64,000 bases of DNA from Desulfocurvus vexinensis DSM 17965 (GCF_000519125.1 NZ_JAEX01000001.1:186001-250000); one strand, 5' to 3'. Shown: positions 9,650-21,076, numbered from the stretch's first letter. The notes: generated by a model from the letters alone, not told the origin. Translations and numbers: made by a program.

Positions 9650-10549
9650 TCAGGCGGCGCGGGCCTCGCGGCACAGCAGCACGCCCCCGAGCACCAAGGC
9701 CGAGGCCGCGAACTGCTGCGGCGTGAAGACCTCGTCCAGCAGCCACCAGCCCAGGGCCACCACCACCACCGGGATCAGGTTCATGAACGCCCCGGCCTGG
9801 CTGGCGGGTAGGTATTTGACCCCGTAGTTGTAGCACAGGTAGGCGCCCAGGGTCACGCCCAGGCCCAGGAAGACCACGCTGCCCACGGCGGCGGGCGGGA
9901 AGCTGCGCGGCAGCTCCGTGCCCGGCAGGGCCAGGGCGGGCAGGAAGAACAGCGTGCCGACCACGGCCATGAACGCCGTGATGTACAGGGGGCTGTAGCG
10001 CGCGGACAGGTGCTTGGCGGTGACGATGTAGCAGGTGGCCGAGGCCATGGCCAGGACCTCCAGGAAATTGCCCAGCACCGGGTTGGGGGCGGTTTCGCTG
10101 GCCTGGCCCGAGGCCGACAGCCAGGCCACCCCGGCCAGGGCCAGGGCGAATCCGGCCATGGTCCGCCGCGAGACGCGCTCGCCCAGGAAGGCCACGGCGG
10201 CGGCGGCGATCATCAGCGGCAGGGTGGCGGCGACCATCCCGGCCTGGGAGGCCGTGGTCAGGCGCAGGGCGTTGGCCTCGAACACGAAGTACAGGCACGG
10301 CTCGCCCAGGCTCATGAACAGCAAAAGGCGCAGGTCGCCGGGGCGGCGGTCCTGGTGCGGGTGCATGCGCACGGCCAGGGGCAGCAGCACCAGCGCCGCC
10401 AGGGCCATGCGCCCGAAGACCACCACCATGGGGTCGAAGACCATCACCGCGTATTTCATGGCCACGAAGGCCCCGGCCCACAGCAGCGAGGCCACGGTCA
10501 ACGCGGCCACGGGCAGCAGGGGGAAGCGGGGGGCGGAGGCGGGGGTCAT
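9650..10549 (-). CDS. EamA/DMT-family transporter
   Basis: A 299-aa inner-membrane protein with about ten hydrophobic helices in two EamA repeats, the drug/metabolite transporter architecture. Family traits include LLWAGAFVAMKYAV near the N-terminus and FLGERVSRRTMAGFALALAGVAWL in the middle, with LIPVVVVALGWWLLDEVFTPQQ in the last repeat. The frame is open upstream, but ATG 10549 begins the first membrane helix region cleanly, while upstream sequence is low-complexity Arg/Pro/Gly. Substrate cannot be predicted. A second EamA gene is at 50779-51663. Confidence 0.88.
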   Translation of the reverse strand: MTPASAPRFPLLPVAALTVASLLWAGAFVAMKYAVMVFDPMVVVFGRMALAALVLLPLAVRMHPHQDRRPGDLRLLLFMSLGEPCLYFVFEANALRLTTASQAGMVAATLPLMIAAAAVAFLGERVSRRTMAGFALALAGVAWLSASGQASETAPNPVLGNFLEVLAMASATCYIVTAKHLSARYSPLYITAFMAVVGTLFFLPALALPGTELPRSFPPAAVGSVVFLGLGVTLGAYLCYNYGVKYLPASQAGAFMNLIPVVVVALGWWLLDEVFTPQQFAASALVLGGVLLCREARAA

Positions 10550-10773
10550 GGGGGTGGCCTTGGTGCGGGTGCGCGGGCAACAGTGAGCACTAGCCCCGGG
10601 CGGGCCGGGTGTAAAGGGAAACCCGCTCCGCCCCGGGGGGCGGGCGGCCAGGGCGCCCGGCGGACCTCCCGCGCGGCGCGGCCCGGAGGCTGACAGGATT
10701 GCGCCGCGTGGCCGCACTGCGGCCCTCCCCCCTGCCGCGCGGCGCGGCCCGGGGCCCATTGGGGCGCCACGCA

Positions 10774-10802
10774 TTGACGCGGCCCGGGGACGTACTTATC
10801 CT
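10774..10802 (+). promoter_or_regulatory. Putative sigma-70 promoter of glcF
   Basis: TTGACG (10774-10779) and TATCCT (10797-10802) are separated by 17 bp. Transcription would start near 10809, about 54 nt before the glcF ATG. The rest of the 313-bp gap between the divergent transporter and glcF (10550-10862) is GC-rich with no convincing reading frame. Confidence 0.5.
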
Positions 10803-10862
10803 TTGGCTTCGCGCGCGCTGGGCGCGCGACCCCCGAGAATCGCCACGGAGCGCCCCGAGATC

Positions 10863-12020
10863 ATGGATTCCCCCGCGCGGTCGCACGAGCCGCAGTGCAT
10901 CCTGTGTGGCCGCTGCCTGGAAGTCTGCCCGCTGCTCGCCGCCACCGGGCGCGAGGAGCTCTCCCCCCGGGCCAAGCTCTACACCCTGCGCCGCCTGGCC
11001 GACGCGCCCGGCGAACTGGACGCCCGGGCCGTGGAGCGGCTGGCCGGGCTGTGCCTGTCGTGCGGGCGCTGCGCGCGGGTCTGCCCCCAGGGGCTGGACG
11101 TGCCCGGGGCCGTGGCCCTGGCCCGGGGGCGGCATCCGGGCTTCCAGGCTTGGCTGTGGCGGGCCTGGATCGGGCGGGCCGACCTGCTGTGGCCGGGCGC
11201 CGCGCGCCTGGGCGCGGCCCTGGGGCCGCGCGGCGGCCCGGGCGCCCTGGGGCGCAGGCTGGCGGCCCTGGCCCCGGCCCGGCGCCCGGCGCCCCTGCTG
11301 CGGCCCGAGGCATTCGGCCCTTGCCCTGACGCGGGGAAGACCGTACTTTTCAGCGGGTGCCTGGCCCGGACCCTGCGCCCGGACTGGGCGCGCACGGCCA
11401 CGGACCTGCTGCGCCGCCTGGGCTGCGAGCCCGGGCCCGAGCCCGCCTGGGGCTGCTGCGGCGCGACCCTGGGCCACGCCGGGCTGGCCGGGGCCCGCGC
11501 CGGGGCCGTGGCCCGCAACGTGGCCGCCTGGCGTGCGGCGGGCCGCCCTCGGGTGGTGACGTTTTGCGCCTCGTGCACCCACGGGCTGGCCGCCTACGCC
11601 GCCGACCCCGTTGCCGGGCTGGACGCCGCCGAGGCCGCCGCCTGGGCCGAGGCCGTGACGCCCCTGTCGCGGCTTTTGGGGCGCGTCCGTTTTTCCGTGG
11701 CCGCCGCGCCGGGGCGGGTGCTGTACCACGCGCCCTGCCACGCCGGGCCCGCCGACCCCGACCGCGCCTGGCTCACCGGGCTGCCGGGCCTGGACGCGGA
11801 CCCCGGCGACGGGCGCGACTGCTGCGGCCTGGGCGGCGTCATGCAGCTCGGGGCCCCGGACCTGTCGCGGGCCGTGGCCGCGCGGCTGTGGCAGCGGCGC
11901 GCCGCCGCCCCGGGCGACCTGATGCTGTCGGGCTGCAGCGGCTGCCTGACGCAGCTTGCGGCCACCGCGCCCCTGGGCGTGGCCGTGGCCCACTGGCTGG
12001 ATTGCATCGACATGGCTTGA
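10863..12020 (+). CDS. glcF: GlcF-type iron-sulfur subunit, (S/D)-2-hydroxyacid dehydrogenase partner
   Basis: A 385-aa electron-transfer protein. Two [4Fe-4S] ferredoxin motifs are near the N-terminus ([12 protein letters not shown] and [14 protein letters not shown]). Two cysteine-rich CCG domains follow ([10 protein letters not shown] with [19 protein letters not shown] and LSGCSGC). This is the layout of GlcF/LldE and heterodisulfide-reductase-like subunits that take electrons from GlcD-type flavoproteins. Start ATG 10863 is preferred over the in-frame start at 10803 because it opens right before the first cluster motif. The probable flavoprotein partner is at 5497-6867. Confidence 0.88.
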   Translation: MDSPARSHEPQCILCGRCLEVCPLLAATGREELSPRAKLYTLRRLADAPGELDARAVERLAGLCLSCGRCARVCPQGLDVPGAVALARGRHPGFQAWLWRAWIGRADLLWPGAARLGAALGPRGGPGALGRRLAALAPARRPAPLLRPEAFGPCPDAGKTVLFSGCLARTLRPDWARTATDLLRRLGCEPGPEPAWGCCGATLGHAGLAGARAGAVARNVAAWRAAGRPRVVTFCASCTHGLAAYAADPVAGLDAAEAAAWAEAVTPLSRLLGRVRFSVAAAPGRVLYHAPCHAGPADPDRAWLTGLPGLDADPGDGRDCCGLGGVMQLGAPDLSRAVAARLWQRRAAAPGDLMLSGCSGCLTQLAATAPLGVAVAHWLDCIDMA

Positions 12021-12099
12021 GAAGTCGCATACCACTTTGCCAAACGGTGCGCCCGGGCCCCCGGGCCGGGACGCGCGCCACGCCAAGCGAGGAAACCAT

Positions 12100-14613
<2,514 letters not shown>

Positions 14614-14660
14614 CCCGGGCTGCCCGGGCTGGCCGACCCCTGCGGGCTGTGAAGCCCGGC

Positions 14661-14759
14661 GGGGGAGGGAAAACCCCCCTTTTCTTGAGGAGAAAAGGGG
14701 GGTTTTCCCTCCCCCGCGCCCCCTCCCTTTCCCCCCAAAAGACCTTTTTCTTTGGGGGG
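14661..14759. repeat. Structured intergenic element, copy 2
   Basis: Perfect 24-bp arms (14661-14684 and 14692-14715) enclose the loop TTGAGGA, exactly as in copy 1 at 6897. The arm sequences differ in the lengths of the G, A and C runs, yet both arms change together so pairing stays perfect. The second hairpin (CCCCAAAAG ... CTTTGGGG, to 14759) is nearly identical to copy 1. It again separates convergent genes, secA and bacterioferritin. Confidence 0.8.
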
Positions 14760-14892
14760 ATGGGGTCGGCTTTCGAGAACGGTTGCGGCGGCGGTTGCCC
14801 CGTGCCGGGGCCCTGGCCGCCGCCCCGGCGGACCATACGAAAGGCCCCGCCGCGTTGCCGGGGCGGGGCCTTGGTGCTTGCGCGGGGGCGGG

Positions 14893-15435
14893 CTATTCGC
14901 CTGCGCCCAGCGAGAAGCCCTTGGTGGACGGGCCGGTGCTGGCCGAGGTCCCGGCGATCTTGGACAGGTAGGTGTCGCCCAGGGTCTTGATGTGGTTGCC
15001 CACGTTGTCGAAGTGGTTGAAGTGGGCCTGCTCCTCGTCGATGATGGCCTCGAAGAGCTTGGAGCTCACGTTGTCGCCGCACTCGCGGCAGACCTGCAGG
15101 AACTGGTTGTACACGTCGATGGTGCTGTCCTCGACGCTGGCGTCGAAGGGGAAGATGGTGCGCACGTCCTGGGCCTTGATGACCTTGTCGGCCAGGTCGG
15201 TGGTCGGCTCGCCGCCCAGTTCCTTGATGCGCTCGGCGAACTGCTCGGCGTGGCGCATTTCGTCGATGGCGATGAGCTTCATGTCGCGGGCCAGCTCGCC
15301 GTAGTCCATGCCGTCCAGCCCATAGTGCTGGTTCATGTACTGGGAAATGGCGTACAGTTCCATGGCCCGGGCCTTGTTCAGGACGACGAGCACTTTTTCC
15401 TTGCGTTTTTCCTTTTCGGTCTTTGCCTTGGGCAT
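14893..15435 (-). CDS. bfr: Bacterioferritin
   Basis: A 180-aa ferritin-like protein that oxidises Fe(II) and stores iron in a 24-subunit shell. Ferroxidase ligands are visible as glutamates and histidines in NKARAMELYAISQYM, DEMRHAEQFAERI and EAIIDEEQAHFNHF. The sequence closely resembles Desulfovibrio desulfuricans bacterioferritin as I remember it (KARAMEL, MNQHY, MDYGELA, MKLIAIDEMRHAE, HIKTLGDTYLSKIAGT), a protein known to bind an iron-coproporphyrin III haem through a methionine. ATG 15435 follows an AAGGAGAAT ribosome site. A promoter sits at 15501-15528. Confidence 0.93.
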   Translation of the reverse strand: MPKAKTEKEKRKEKVLVVLNKARAMELYAISQYMNQHYGLDGMDYGELARDMKLIAIDEMRHAEQFAERIKELGGEPTTDLADKVIKAQDVRTIFPFDASVEDSTIDVYNQFLQVCRECGDNVSSKLFEAIIDEEQAHFNHFDNVGNHIKTLGDTYLSKIAGTSASTGPSTKGFSLGAGE

Positions 15436-15500
15436 GGTATTCTCCTTGGGTTTGGGGTCGAGGCCGCGCCGGGGCGGCCGGAAGGTCCATCTTCGACCAT

Positions 15501-15528
15501 ACTATAGGGCAATGCGGCGCGGATTCAA
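15501..15528 (-). promoter_or_regulatory. Putative sigma-70 promoter of bfr
   Basis: On the minus strand TTGAAT (15528-15523) and TATAGT (15506-15501) are separated by 16 bp. The start of transcription would be near 15494, giving a leader of about 60 nt. No obvious Fur box was recognised. Confidence 0.5.
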
Positions 15529-15567
15529 GGGATGAGAGCCGTTTTCATCGCGCCCGGGCCGCGCGGC

Positions 15568-15596
15568 TTGACAGCCGGGGGGTGACGTCCTAATCA
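15568..15596 (+). promoter_or_regulatory. Putative sigma-70 promoter of the hemerythrin gene
   Basis: A perfect TTGACA (15568-15573) is 17 bp upstream of TAATCA (15591-15596). Transcription would start near 15603, about 43 nt before ATG 15646. It lies back to back with the bfr promoter. Confidence 0.55.
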
Positions 15597-15645
15597 GGCC
15601 CATCATGCGCGCTTGCGCGCCCAACAGGATGCAAGGAGGCCCGCG

Positions 15646-16053
15646 ATGCCCCGGATCGAATGGAACGACAGCCTGAAGCTTGGCGTCGCCAAGCTGGACA
15701 AGCAGCACGAGAAGCTCGTCGGCCTGATGAACGACCTGTTCGACGCCTGCACCCAGGGCAGGGGGGCGGATGTGGTGGAGGAGGCCATCTTCGAGGCCCA
15801 CGACTACATCGACTACCATTTCACCTCCGAGCAGCGGCTGATGGAGGAGTACGAGTACCCTGACCTGGGCGAGCATGTGGACGAGCACGACGACTATATC
15901 GTGCAGGCGGCGGACGATTTCGCGGTGCTCCGCGAGGGGGCCGGGGATGAGGCCCGCGAGGTGCTGGAGCGCCTGACGGGCTGGTGGGTGGAGCATATCG
16001 GCGGGCCGGACCGCGGGCTGGCGGACTTTCTCCGGGCCCAGGGCCTGAAGTAG
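15646..16053 (+). CDS. Bacteriohemerythrin
   Basis: A 135-aa single-domain hemerythrin, which binds O2 at a di-iron site and in bacteria serves as oxygen sensor, carrier or scavenger. All ligand blocks are present: KLDKQHEKL, HDYIDYHFTSEQ (two His, then Glu), HVDEHDDY and the last pair HIGGPDRGLADFL. ATG 15646 is chosen over the in-frame start at 15613 because it has the strong AAGGAGG site and begins with the family MPRIEWND. It is divergent from bfr, another iron/oxygen protein, so joint use under oxygen exposure is plausible (inference). Confidence 0.94.
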   Translation: MPRIEWNDSLKLGVAKLDKQHEKLVGLMNDLFDACTQGRGADVVEEAIFEAHDYIDYHFTSEQRLMEEYEYPDLGEHVDEHDDYIVQAADDFAVLREGAGDEAREVLERLTGWWVEHIGGPDRGLADFLRAQGLK

Positions 16054-16080
16054 CGCCCCCGCGCGGGGGCCGCACGCACG

Positions 16081-16116
16081 GCGCGGCGCGCCCGGGGCTC
16101 CCCGGGCGCGCCGCGC
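16081..16116. repeat. Perfect 17-bp GC palindrome at a convergent gene junction
   Basis: Arms 16081-16097 and 16100-16116 are perfect complements around a CT loop. It lies between the ends of the hemerythrin (+) and aminotransferase (-) genes. There is no T tract, so it is not a textbook intrinsic terminator. Confidence 0.6.
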
Positions 16117-16133
16117 TGCGTTGGAAGGCCGGG

Positions 16134-17321
16134 CTAGAAGCGGGCCATGGCCCGGGCGAAGCCCTCGGCGGAGCGGCGGATGACCTCCTCGCCCACGCAG
16201 AAGGTCAGGCGGAAGAAGCCCGGACAGCCGAAGCCCGAGCCCGGCACGGCCAGGATGCGCTCCTCCTGGAGGGCGGCGCAGAAGGCCACGTCGTCCCCGC
16301 CGGGGGCCTGGGGGAAGAAGTAGAACGCGCCCCTCGGCATGGTGAAGGTGTAGCCGGCCTCGTCGAGCACGGTGGTCATGGCCTTGCGCCGCTCGGCGTA
16401 CACGGCCAGGTTGACCTGCGAGCCCAGGGCCCGCTCCACGAGCATCTGGCCGATGGCCGGGGCGTTGACGAAGCCCAGGATGCGGTTGGCCAGCACGATG
16501 CCAGCCACCACGGTGTCCTTGCCGGGCATGGCGGGGTTGACCAGGGCGTAGCCCACGCGCTCGCCCGCCAGGGACAGGCTCTTGGAGAACGAGCTGGCGA
16601 CCAGGGCGTAGGGGTACAGCGGCAGGACGCTTGGCACCTCGCAGCCGTCGAAGACCAGGAAGCGGTAGGGCTCGTCGGCCACGAGGTAGACGGGCCGCCC
16701 GAACTCGGCGGTCTTGCGGGCCAGGATGGCGGCCAGGCCTTCCAGCTCGGCCCGGGTGTAGACCGCGCCGCTGGGGTTGTTGGGCGAGTTGATGAGCACC
16801 ACGCGGGTGTGCGCGGTGATGGCGGCCTCCATGGCCGCGAGGTCCAGCTCGAAGGTCAGCGGCTTGGCGGGCACGGGGCGCAGGGTGCCGCCGTGGTTCT
16901 GCACGTAGAAGGCGTATTCCACGAAATAGGGCGCGGGGCAGAGCACCTCGTCGCCGGGTTCGAGCACGGCGCGCAGGATGGAGTTGAGCGCCCCGGCGGC
17001 GCCGCAGGTCAGCACCAGGTCGGCGGGGGCCACGGCCACGCCCTGCTCGCGCGAGAGGTGTCCGGCCAGGGCCTGGCGGGTGGCGGGGTAGCCGAAGTTG
17101 GGCATATAGCCGAAGGCGAAGGGCCGCTCGGCGGTGTCGGCGACCTCGCGCAGGGCCTGGGCCACGGCCCGGGGCGGGGCGAGGTCGGGGTTGCCCAGGC
17201 TGAAGTCGCACACGGCGTCCTCGCCGTATTTGGCCTTGAGCTCCAGGCCCGCCTCGAACATCTTGCGGATCCAGGACGAGCTTTTGAGGTAACCCTGGAC
17301 CTGGGTGGAGAGCATCTGCAT
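16134..17321 (-). CDS. Pyridoxal-phosphate aminotransferase, class I/II
   Basis: A 395-aa fold-type I aminotransferase. The PLP-lysine is K247 in SFSKSLSLAGERVGYAL; NSPNNPSGAVYTRAELE holds the conserved Asn, and VADEPYRFLVF the aspartate that binds the pyridine nitrogen. These features match the aspartate/aromatic aminotransferase subgroup, but the amino donor cannot be fixed from sequence. ATG 17321 lies 63 bp downstream of the sigma-54 activator gene (17385-18836), so the two are probably cotranscribed. Confidence 0.88.
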   Translation of the reverse strand: MQMLSTQVQGYLKSSSWIRKMFEAGLELKAKYGEDAVCDFSLGNPDLAPPRAVAQALREVADTAERPFAFGYMPNFGYPATRQALAGHLSREQGVAVAPADLVLTCGAAGALNSILRAVLEPGDEVLCPAPYFVEYAFYVQNHGGTLRPVPAKPLTFELDLAAMEAAITAHTRVVLINSPNNPSGAVYTRAELEGLAAILARKTAEFGRPVYLVADEPYRFLVFDGCEVPSVLPLYPYALVASSFSKSLSLAGERVGYALVNPAMPGKDTVVAGIVLANRILGFVNAPAIGQMLVERALGSQVNLAVYAERRKAMTTVLDEAGYTFTMPRGAFYFFPQAPGGDDVAFCAALQEERILAVPGSGFGCPGFFRLTFCVGEEVIRRSAEGFARAMARF

Positions 17322-17384
17322 GGTCGGCGTATCCTCGTTGCGCCGCGCGGGGGCGGCGGCCCGGCCCGGGGCCGGGGGCTGGCG

Positions 17385-18836
17385 TCAGGGGATGTCGATT
17401 CCCCGTTTCTTGTACTCGGAAATCTTGTTGCGCAGGGTGCGCACGGAGATGCCCAGCAGGTCGGCGGCCTGGGTGCGGTTGCCTTCGGTCTGCTCCAGGC
17501 GGCGCATGATGGCGATGCGCTCGATCTCGGCCAGGGGGATGTCGCGGGCGTCCACGGCGCTGGTCAGCCCCGGGGCATTGGCGTCGGCGTCGGCGGGGGC
17601 GGCGGGCGAGGGGGCCGCCGGGGCGCAATCCGCCGGGGCCGCAGGCGCGGGCTCGTCCTCGGGCAGGGGCCAGGAGTCGGCGTCCAGCAGGAAGTGGCGC
17701 TCGCTGATGGGCCCGGCCCCGGCCAGCAGCACGGCGCGCTCCATGAGGTTTTGCAGCTCGCGCACGTTGCCGGGCCAGTCGTAGCCCAGCAGCCAGGCCC
17801 GGGCCGAGTCGGCGAAGGTGAGCCGGGGCAGGCCGTACTGGGCGGCGAAGCGGTCCACGAAGAACTGGGCCAGGAGCATCACGTCGTCGCCGCGCTCGCG
17901 CAGGGCGGGCAGCTTGAGGGGGATGACGTTCAGCCGGAAGAAAAGGTCCTGGCGGAACTCCTTGGCGCGCACGGACTCTTCGATGTCGCGGTTGGTGGTC
18001 GCCAGCACGCGCACGTCCACCTTCACGGTCTCGGTGCCGCCCACGCGGTCCAGCTCGCTTTCCTGGAGCACGCGCAGCAGCTTGGCCTGCAGCCCGAGGT
18101 CCATCTCGGTGATTTCGTCCAGCAGGATGGAGCCGCCGTCGGCCAGCTCGAACTTGCCGAGCTTGCGGCTGATGGCCCCGGTGAAGGCGCCCTTTTCGTG
18201 GCCGAAGAGCTCGCTTTCCAGCAGGTGCTCGGGCAGGGCGGCGCAGTTGATGGCCACGAAGGGCCGCCCGGCGCGGGTGCTGCTCTGGTGCAGGTAGCGG
18301 GCGAACATCTCCTTGCCGGTGCCCGACTCGCCGGAGATGAGCACCGAGGCCTTGGACGGCGCCACCTGCCGGGCCAGGCCCAGCACGCGGCGCATGGTGG
18401 GGTGCTCGCCGATGATGCGCACCCCGGGGCTGGCCGGGGCGGGGGCGCCGGGGCCGCCGGGGGCGGGCTGGCGGGCCGGGGCGGGCCCGGCGGGCAGGGC
18501 GGCCTGGATTTTTTCCCACGACAGGGGCTCTAGCCAGTAGTCCTGGGCGCCCAGCTCCAGGTAGCGCTGGGCCTCGGCGGCGCTGCCGCGCTCGGTGAAG
18601 ACGATGACCGGCGGGAAGCCGTCCTCGCCGCGCGCGGCGGCCAGCAGGTCCTCCGGGCGCACCCCGGGCAGGTCGCTGGCGGCGAAGACGAGCGCAGGCC
18701 GCCGCTTGGCGACGAAATCCAGGGCCGCGCGCACGGTGTCCGCCAGGCCAGCTTCCACCCCGGCCTGCCGGAAGGACGGGAACAGCGGCGTGAGCGGCGT
18801 GGGCCGGGAGAGGAACAGGATGGTCTTGCCGGACAT
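17385..18836 (-). CDS. Sigma-54-dependent activator with a degenerate receiver domain
   Basis: A 483-aa NtrC-type activator. Residues 1-115 resemble a receiver, but the phosphoacceptor position is alanine (A53 in LVFAASDLPG), the N-terminal acidic pair is missing (KTILFLSRP), and the conserved Lys-Pro is Glu-Pro (WLEP). The AAA+ domain is intact: ISGESGTGKEMFARY, the sigma-54-contacting GAFTGA loop and GGSILLDEITEM. A Fis-type helix-turn-helix ends the protein (NRTQAADLLGISVRTLRNKI). ATG 18836 follows AGAGGA. It must be controlled by something other than normal phosphorylation. The aminotransferase is downstream. Confidence 0.92.
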   Translation of the reverse strand: MSGKTILFLSRPTPLTPLFPSFRQAGVEAGLADTVRAALDFVAKRRPALVFAASDLPGVRPEDLLAAARGEDGFPPVIVFTERGSAAEAQRYLELGAQDYWLEPLSWEKIQAALPAGPAPARQPAPGGPGAPAPASPGVRIIGEHPTMRRVLGLARQVAPSKASVLISGESGTGKEMFARYLHQSSTRAGRPFVAINCAALPEHLLESELFGHEKGAFTGAISRKLGKFELADGGSILLDEITEMDLGLQAKLLRVLQESELDRVGGTETVKVDVRVLATTNRDIEESVRAKEFRQDLFFRLNVIPLKLPALRERGDDVMLLAQFFVDRFAAQYGLPRLTFADSARAWLLGYDWPGNVRELQNLMERAVLLAGAGPISERHFLLDADSWPLPEDEPAPAAPADCAPAAPSPAAPADADANAPGLTSAVDARDIPLAEIERIAIMRRLEQTEGNRTQAADLLGISVRTLRNKISEYKKRGIDIP

Positions 18837-18934
18837 GAATTGTCCTCTTAGCCTTTCCCGCCGGGATTTTCAATCAAATGCGCAGGACCGGGCGCGGAGG
18901 CCCAATAGTGGTTCTCAGATTATGCGCTGTGTTA

Positions 18935-18963
18935 TTGACCTGGACGGCAAGCTCGTCTACTTT
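18935..18963 (+). promoter_or_regulatory. Putative sigma-70 promoter of the O-antigen-ligase operon
   Basis: TTGACC (18935-18940) and TACTTT (18958-18963) are separated by 17 bp. Transcription would start near 18970, just before a GAGGA ribosome site at 18976-18980. Confidence 0.45.
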
Positions 18964-18983
18964 GCCCTACACTTTGAGGAAGG

Positions 18984-20339
18984 ATGCATGCACTGCGAAG
19001 ACGCAATGAACGGACCGGCCCTGGCGCCCCGTCAGGGCCGCGGGCTTTCCCGGGAGGGGGCGTGAGCCCTGCTCCGGCCCCGGGTGGGGGCGTGCCCCGC
19101 GCCGCCGCCGCCGGGAAATGCCTGTCCCTGGTGCGCTGGGCCCTGGGGTTCTATGTGCTGTTCTTCCCCCTGGGCATGAGCTTCCAGGAGATCGGGGCCG
19201 TGGCCACCACATCGGCCCTGGCGGGCTACTACGTCCTGGACTGGCGCGGATCGAACCTGCGGCGCTTCCCGCTACGTTGGGTGCTGGCGGCGTTCTTCGC
19301 GCTGCTGGTGTTCAAGGGGCTGCACAGCATCTGTCCCTCGGCCAGTTGGTATGCCCTGGGCCACAACAGCTACAAGGGCCCGCTGCTGCTGCTGGCCGGG
19401 CTGGAGGCCGTGCGCGAGCCGCGCCACCTGCGGGCCCTGGCCTGGACCTTCGTGGTCATGAGCCTCTACAGCGGGCTGGACGGCATCTACCAGTACTTCA
19501 CCGGGGTGGACTTCTTCTTCGGCATGCCCGACTCGGGGCGGATCAACGCCATGTGGGAGACCGGGCGCATCGGCAACCTCATGTCGCTGACCGTGCCCGT
19601 GAGCCTGGCCCTGCCCGCCCTGCTGCCCGCGCGCTGGCCCCTGGCCGCGCGGCTGGCGGTCTCGGCCCTGGTGGCCTTTCCGGGGCTGTTCCTGCTGGTG
19701 GGGGCCAAGGCGCGCAGCGGCTGGTTCGGCTTCATCGCCGCCATGGGCGCTCTGGCCTGGATGCGCCTGGGCACGCGCCACGCCCTGCTGGTGCTGGCCG
19801 GGCTGCTGGTGCTGCTGGTGGTGGCGGCGCCGCATTTCCCCCAGCAGCTGTCGCCCGAGGAGCTGCTGGACGCCCCGCGCTATATCATCTGGGACGTGGG
19901 CCTGGACGTGTGGCGGAACTGGCCGATCCTGGGCGCGGGGATCAACTGCTTTTCCGCAGGCTACAACGCCCTGGGCATCCAGTTCGACCTGAGCGTCTTC
20001 GGCGAGCCGGTGCCCCATCCGCACAACATCTACGTGCAGTTCCTGGCCGAGACGGGCGTGGTGGGCACGGCGGTGCTGCTGGCGCTGCTGCTGGGCAACG
20101 CGGGCTGGGGCGCGCTGCGGCTGCGGGCGCGCGTGCTGGCCGCCAGGGGCGCGGGCGGCGGCCTGCCCGGGCATGAGGCCGTGGGCATCTGCCTGTGGGC
20201 CTCGCAGGTGGGCTACATGGTCACGGCCTTCTCGGCCCACGATTTCTTCCGCACCTGGTGGCTGGGCATGTCCATGCTCGTCGCCGGGCTGGCCCTGGGC
20301 GCGGCCCTGGCCCGCTGGGAGCGGGAGGAGCAGGGGTGA
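18984..20339 (+). CDS. O-antigen ligase/polymerase-family membrane protein
   Basis: A polytopic inner-membrane protein (451 aa from ATG 18984) with about 11-12 hydrophobic helices and a large periplasmic loop. The Wzy_C-type block GAKARSGWFGFIAAMGAL and the later HPHNIYVQFLAETGVVG are hallmarks of WaaL/Wzy proteins, which ligate or polymerise surface polysaccharide. The start is uncertain. GTG 19062, after GGAGGGGG, would give 425 aa without the low-complexity N-terminus, and it overlaps the stop of a 25-codon ORF from ATG 18988 (GTGA junction). The thioesterase gene overlaps the 3' end by 4 bp. Confidence 0.85.
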   Translation: MHALRRRNERTGPGAPSGPRAFPGGGVSPAPAPGGGVPRAAAAGKCLSLVRWALGFYVLFFPLGMSFQEIGAVATTSALAGYYVLDWRGSNLRRFPLRWVLAAFFALLVFKGLHSICPSASWYALGHNSYKGPLLLLAGLEAVREPRHLRALAWTFVVMSLYSGLDGIYQYFTGVDFFFGMPDSGRINAMWETGRIGNLMSLTVPVSLALPALLPARWPLAARLAVSALVAFPGLFLLVGAKARSGWFGFIAAMGALAWMRLGTRHALLVLAGLLVLLVVAAPHFPQQLSPEELLDAPRYIIWDVGLDVWRNWPILGAGINCFSAGYNALGIQFDLSVFGEPVPHPHNIYVQFLAETGVVGTAVLLALLLGNAGWGALRLRARVLAARGAGGGLPGHEAVGICLWASQVGYMVTAFSAHDFFRTWWLGMSMLVAGLALGAALARWEREEQG

Positions 20340-21076
20340 AAGCCGCAGTCCACGAGGCCGCCTTCACCGTGGGCGTGGCTGACGCCGGGCCCGGGCGCGG
20401 GGCCAGGGTCTCCGCCGTGGCCGACTGGCTTCAGAACGCCGCCGCAGCCCACGCCCGGGAGCTGGGCTTCGGCAGCCGCCAGATGCGCGAGGCCGGAGTG
20501 GCCTGGGTGCTGGCGCGCCTGGCCCTGCGCATGGACGCCTACCCGCCCTTGGGCGCGCGGGTGGTGGTGCGCACCTGGCCTGCGGCCCTGGAGGGCCTGC
20601 GCGCCATGCGCGATTTTCACATCCTGGACGCCGCCGGGGCGCCCCTGGGCGCGGCGACCTCGGTCTGGGTGGCCCTGGACGTGGCCCGGCGCCGGGCCGC
20701 GCCCCTGCCGCCCTTCGTCACCGCCTGCCACCCGGCCCAGGCCGAGCGCGCCCTGGAGCTGACGGGCAGGGCCCTGCCCGCGCCCGGCCCGGGCGGCCCG
20801 CAGTGCCCCATCCTGACCCGGCTGGCCGACCTGGACGAAAACGGCCACGTGAACAACGTGCGCCTGCTGGAATGGGCCCTGGAGCCCGTGCCTGCGGGGC
20901 CGCCCCGCGAGCGGCCCCTGCTCGTGGACATCGCCTTTCGCGCCGAATGCCGCCACCCCGAGACCGTTACGGCCAGCTGCGCGCCCGAGGGCGGCGGCCC
21001 GGCCCTGCTGCACGCGCTGACCACCGCCGGGGGCACGGAGCTGGTGCGCATGCGCAGCCTGTGGCCTGCGGGCTGA
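20336..21076 (+). CDS. Acyl-ACP thioesterase family protein
   Basis: A 246-aa double hot-dog protein of the bacterial acyl-ACP thioesterase (FatA-like) family, which releases fatty acids from acyl carrier protein. The most telling block is LADLDENGHVNNVRLLEWAL in the second hot-dog, which carries the conserved Asn/His region. The first hot-dog includes WVLARLALRMDAYPPLGARV. GTG 20336 overlaps the stop of the ligase gene by 4 bp (GTGA), so translation is coupled. The link to surface polysaccharide or lipid synthesis is inference. Confidence 0.85.
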   Translation: MKAAVHEAAFTVGVADAGPGRGARVSAVADWLQNAAAAHARELGFGSRQMREAGVAWVLARLALRMDAYPPLGARVVVRTWPAALEGLRAMRDFHILDAAGAPLGAATSVWVALDVARRRAAPLPPFVTACHPAQAERALELTGRALPAPGPGGPQCPILTRLADLDENGHVNNVRLLEWALEPVPAGPPRERPLLVDIAFRAECRHPETVTASCAPEGGGPALLHALTTAGGTELVRMRSLWPAG

